The notes under the pieces: generated by a model
The model's input: the letters and a program-made list of their open reading frames with translations, nothing else
What the model was told of the DNA's origin: nothing
Databases searched by the model: none
Shown here: positions 13,659 through 15,629 of the stretch, one piece after another
How positions within the stretch are numbered: position 1 is the stretch's first letter
How the letters are laid out: every line of letters starts with the position of its first letter
From: Gemmatimonadota bacterium
Lineage (GTDB): Bacteria; Gemmatimonadota; Gemmatimonadetes; Longimicrobiales; RSA9
NCBI GenBank assembly: GCA_019689775.1
Contig: JADGGV010000041.1
Span: forward strand, 1 to 15,629
DNA: 15,629 nucleotides
Direction: 5' to 3'
Made by a program: the position numbers and the translations under genes

Positions 13659-13722
13659 GGCCCGGCGCGCCGTCGGGCGCGGCGGGCCGGCGCGCCGCCC
13701 CCCGGCCCGCCCGCGGCCCGGC

Positions 13723-14589
13723 TCACTCCGACGGCGACACGCGGTCGGCCACGTTGACGTCGATCGTGAGCGTGACGCCGCCGAACGTCTGGCGGGTGTT
13801 CAGCACGCGCTGCCAGATGTTGGGACGGGCGGAGGCCGCGCGCGGCGGGTCCTTCGGCGGGTTCTTGGCCGGCCGGCCCGGCGGGTCGACGCCCTGCGCG
13901 CTGGCCACCCAGAGGCGGGGCCGCTCCTTCAGCCCACGACGCGCATACTCCGTTCGGAGCACGCCGTAGAGCGACTCCGCGTTGCGGCCGTGCGCGTAGA
14001 GGGCGGGGCGGTAGCGGCCGCGGTCGAGGAGGGCGGCCGTCCAGCCGCGGACGTATGCCTCGAGCGGAGCGGAGACGCTGTCGACGCGTTCGACGTCGAG
14101 GTAGATCACGGTCCCCTTCGGGAAGCCGTCGGCCGCGGCGGCGCGCGTGGCCTCGGCCGCGTCGGCGGCGCCGCGAGCGGCGGAGAGGTTGGCGCGGGTG
14201 CAGCGGACGGGCCGCCCCGGGCGCCCGGCGGAGTCGGTCGGGGCGCGGCGGGAGGCGTCGGCGGGCATGGCGCGCCAGTCCTGCTCGCCGATGAAGACGA
14301 CGGCGAGGCCCCATCCCATGCGGCGGAGCGCCGCGCGGCGGCCGACCCAACTGGTGCCGGTCTGGCAGGGCGCCGGGAGGTAGTAGCCGACCCAGCGATA
14401 GGGCGACGCGCGCTTCCAGCGCGCCATGGCGCCGTCGCCCGGGTAGACGCGGGTGTCGAAGCCCGGCACGCTGTCGGCGAGGGCCGGGGGTGGTGCAGGC
14501 GCGCGCGCGGGCGACAGCGCGAGCGCGCCCGCGACGAGCGGCGGCGAGAAGGCCGCGAGGACAGCGGCCCGGGCGGTTCGAGCAGACAT
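13723..14589 (-). CDS. Secreted DUF1906 (Rv2525c-like) glycoside-hydrolase-like protein
   Basis: A 288-aa product with an N-terminal signal peptide (about 1-30, Ala-rich core, ARA-A type site) and then a domain like Rv2525c/DUF1906, a TIM-barrel fold related to GH25 lysozyme-like enzymes. It begins GFDTRVYPGDGAMARWK (43-59), then WVGYYL (66-71), GWGLAVVFIGEQDW (92-105), TVIYLDVERVDS (160-171) with a D165-x-E167 acidic pair in the place typical of this fold, RPALYAHGRNAESL (194-207), and ends with TLTIDVNVAD (273-282). C75 and C130 could form a disulfide. It probably acts outside the cytoplasmic membrane on cell-wall or sugar polymers, but activity is unproven for the family. ATG 14589 has GGAGGAGG just upstream (14594-14601). 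It is a single gene flanked by the tRNA terminator and a very GC-rich tail. Confidence 0.8.
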   Translation of the reverse strand: MSARTARAAVLAAFSPPLVAGALALSPARAPAPPPALADSVPGFDTRVYPGDGAMARWKRASPYRWVGYYLPAPCQTGTSWVGRRAALRRMGWGLAVVFIGEQDWRAMPADASRRAPTDSAGRPGRPVRCTRANLSAARGAADAAEATRAAAADGFPKGTVIYLDVERVDSVSAPLEAYVRGWTAALLDRGRYRPALYAHGRNAESLYGVLRTEYARRGLKERPRLWVASAQGVDPPGRPAKNPPKDPPRAASARPNIWQRVLNTRQTFGGVTLTIDVNVADRVSPSE

Positions 14590-14593
14590 CCGA

Positions 14594-14601
14594 CCTCCTC
14601 C
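14594..14601 (-). promoter_or_regulatory. Ribosome binding site of the DUF1906 gene (GGAGGAGG)
   Basis: A double Shine-Dalgarno on the minus strand; its upstream GGAGG is 7 nt before ATG 14589. It supports this start. Confidence 0.7.
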
Positions 14602-14668
14602 ACGTCACGGCGTTCGCGGACGGAGGAGGAGGAATGCAAAGTCACGGCCGCGGGCGCGGCGGCCCACG

Positions 14669-14702
14669 AAAAAACGGCCGCCGGCGCGCAGGCACCGGCG
14701 GC
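14669..14702 (-). terminator. Intrinsic terminator of the tRNA gene
   Basis: On the minus strand, GCCGCCGG (14695-14702) and CCGGCGGC (14677-14684) form a perfect 8-bp stem with a 10-nt loop, then CG and six T (14669-14674). It starts 4 nt after the mature tRNA 3' end. It separates the tRNA from the DUF1906 gene. Confidence 0.85.
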
Positions 14703-14706
14703 GTCA

Positions 14707-14780
14707 TGGGCCCGGCAGGACTCGAACCTGCGACCCGAGGATTATGAGTCCCCTGCTCTGACCGACTGAGCTACGGGCCC
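14707..14780 (-). tRNA. tRNA with CAU anticodon (elongator Met, or Ile2 if lysidine-modified)
   Basis: A complete 74-nt cloverleaf on the minus strand: 7-bp acceptor stem GGGCCCG/CGGGCCC, D-arm with GCTCAG..GAGC, anticodon stem GGGGA/TCCTC (one G-U pair) and loop CTCATAA with CAT at 34-36, TPsiC arm GCAGG-TTCGAGT-CCTGC, and discriminator A at 14707. The 3' CCA is not encoded and must be added enzymatically. It is not initiator tRNA, since position 1-72 is a normal G-C pair and the anticodon stem lacks three G-C pairs next to the loop. Acceptor pairs C4-G69 and C5-G68 match TilS determinants known for E. coli tRNA-Ile2, so an Ile (AUA-reading) identity is possible. It has its own promoter and terminator. 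Confidence 0.95.
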
Positions 14781-14790
14781 GGGCACCGGA

Positions 14791-14819
14791 AAGCTAGCCA
14801 CGACGGGCGCGGGCAACAA
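14791..14819 (-). promoter_or_regulatory. Promoter of the tRNA gene
   Basis: On the minus strand TTGTTG (14814-14819) and TAGCTT (14791-14796) are separated by exactly 17 nt. Predicted initiation near 14784 would leave a leader of only about 4 nt before the tRNA 5' end at 14780. With the terminator downstream this makes the tRNA a stand-alone transcription unit. Confidence 0.6.
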
Positions 14820-14851
14820 CGGCCGGGCCGGCGAGCCGCCCGCGAGCGGTC

Positions 14852-15514
14852 TCAGCGCGTGCCGAAGATGCGGTCGCCGGCGTCGCCGAGACCGGGGAGA
14901 ATGTAGCCGTGCTCGTTGAGCTGACGGTCGAGCGCGGCCGCAAAGATCTGCACGTCCGGGTGCGCCTCGCGCATGCGCTCGACGCCCTCGGGGGCGGCGA
15001 CGAGGCAGACGAAGCGGACGCGGACGGCGCCCTGCTCCTTCAGGCTGGTCACGGCGGCGACGGCGGAGCCGCCGGTGGCGAGCATCGGGTCGAGGACGAT
15101 GAAGTCGCGCGCCTCGGGCTCGGGCGGAATCTTGAAGTAGTAGGCGACGGGCTGGAGCGTGTCGTGGTCGCGGTAGAGCCCGATGTGGCCGACGCGGACG
15201 CTGGGCATGAGCTGGAGCACGCCCTCGACCATGCCCAGGCCGGCGCGCAGGACGGGGACGAGCGTGAGCTTCTTGCCGCTGACCTGGTAGGCCGTCGTGG
15301 TCTCGAGCGGGGTCTCGACCTGGACCGGGACGAGCGGCAGATCCTTCGTGACCTCGTATGCCATCAGCATGCTGATCTCGGCGACGACGGCGCGGAACGT
15401 CTTCTTCGACGTCCGCTTGTCGCGCAGGATCGAGAGCTTGTGCTGGATGAGCGGGTGCGTGAGCACCGTGAGGTTGGGGTGTGCCGCCGTGGTGCTGACC
15501 GGTTCCGTCGCCAT
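14852..15514 (-). CDS. upp: Uracil phosphoribosyltransferase
   Basis: Upp makes UMP from uracil and PRPP in pyrimidine salvage, in the cytoplasm. The 220-aa product is slightly longer than the usual ~208 because of an N-terminal extension of about 12 residues. It shows HPLIQHKLSILRD (20-32), LVPVLRAGLGMVEG (85-98), the PRPP-binding loop FIVLDPMLATGGSAVAA (138-154) and the uracil-binding C-terminus GYILPGLGDAGDRIFGT (203-219). ATG 15514 has AAGG 6 nt upstream. It is followed by the tRNA unit with a 71-bp gap. In the 115 bp between its start and the right edge of the window I see no convincing promoter or riboswitch. Confidence 0.96.
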   Translation of the reverse strand: MATEPVSTTAAHPNLTVLTHPLIQHKLSILRDKRTSKKTFRAVVAEISMLMAYEVTKDLPLVPVQVETPLETTTAYQVSGKKLTLVPVLRAGLGMVEGVLQLMPSVRVGHIGLYRDHDTLQPVAYYFKIPPEPEARDFIVLDPMLATGGSAVAAVTSLKEQGAVRVRFVCLVAAPEGVERMREAHPDVQIFAAALDRQLNEHGYILPGLGDAGDRIFGTR

Positions 15515-15629
15515 GTCGTGCCTTGCCGTGCCGTGATGGGGCCGGGTTGGGGTCGCGTCCGGCGGAAGGATAGCGGGACGGGCCGAGGCGGGCGAGGGGG
15601 GCGTGGAACTCTTGCGGAGGGTGATAGTA

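Noticed and set aside
1..15629. CRISPR array, insertion sequence, prophage, toxin-antitoxin or defence genes
   Set aside because: No repeat-spacer pattern, transposase, terminal repeats or defence-type motifs are seen on either strand. The content is ordinary chromosomal genes.

Overview
This is a very GC-rich bacterial chromosomal window, mostly housekeeping, with dense short-gap genes. Eleven of the twelve protein genes and the only tRNA lie on the minus strand; the HD-GYP response regulator at 8430-9533 is the one plus-strand gene. The mix suggests a Gemmatimonadota-like or related deep-branching lineage: separate secD and secF, a bacillithiol gene (bshA) between miaA and birA, a small secreted carboxypeptidase-regulatory/plug-type protein, and a tRNA gene without an encoded CCA. 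That placement is inference, because no rRNA or marker phylogeny is available here.

Layout in minus-strand transcription order, right to left. (1) upp (uracil salvage), then a stand-alone CAU-anticodon tRNA with its own promoter and intrinsic terminator, then a secreted DUF1906/Rv2525c-like protein. (2) A lipoprotein of unknown function followed by a CstA/BtsT-type carbon-starvation transporter. (3) A secreted plug-type protein whose N-terminal region looks frameshifted. (4) The convergent plus-strand HD-GYP regulator. (5) secD-secF, with a TTGACA promoter upstream and a 12-bp hairpin downstream. (6) tatD-mutL-miaA-bshA-birA, a maintenance and metabolism cluster. In it mutL/miaA overlap by 8 nt and miaA/bshA by 4 nt, and birA runs off the left edge.

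Functions: SecDF assists protein export. MutL (mismatch repair), MiaA (tRNA A37 prenylation), BshA (first step of bacillithiol synthesis), BirA (biotin attachment) and TatD (nuclease) are core functions that are probably co-transcribed. CstA imports pyruvate or peptides, Upp salvages uracil, and the HD-GYP protein probably degrades cyclic-di-GMP under phosphorelay control.

I see no mobile element, CRISPR array, phage or defence island, and no convincing undescribed multi-gene system. The most notable points are: a probable CTG start for bshA that overlaps the miaA stop codon; a pair of compensating frameshifts in the plug-type gene; a textbook plus-strand terminator at 13614-13658 with no plus-strand gene in front of it; and motif departures in MutL and the HD-GYP protein. 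The long plus-strand open frames facing the minus-strand genes are high-GC shadows.
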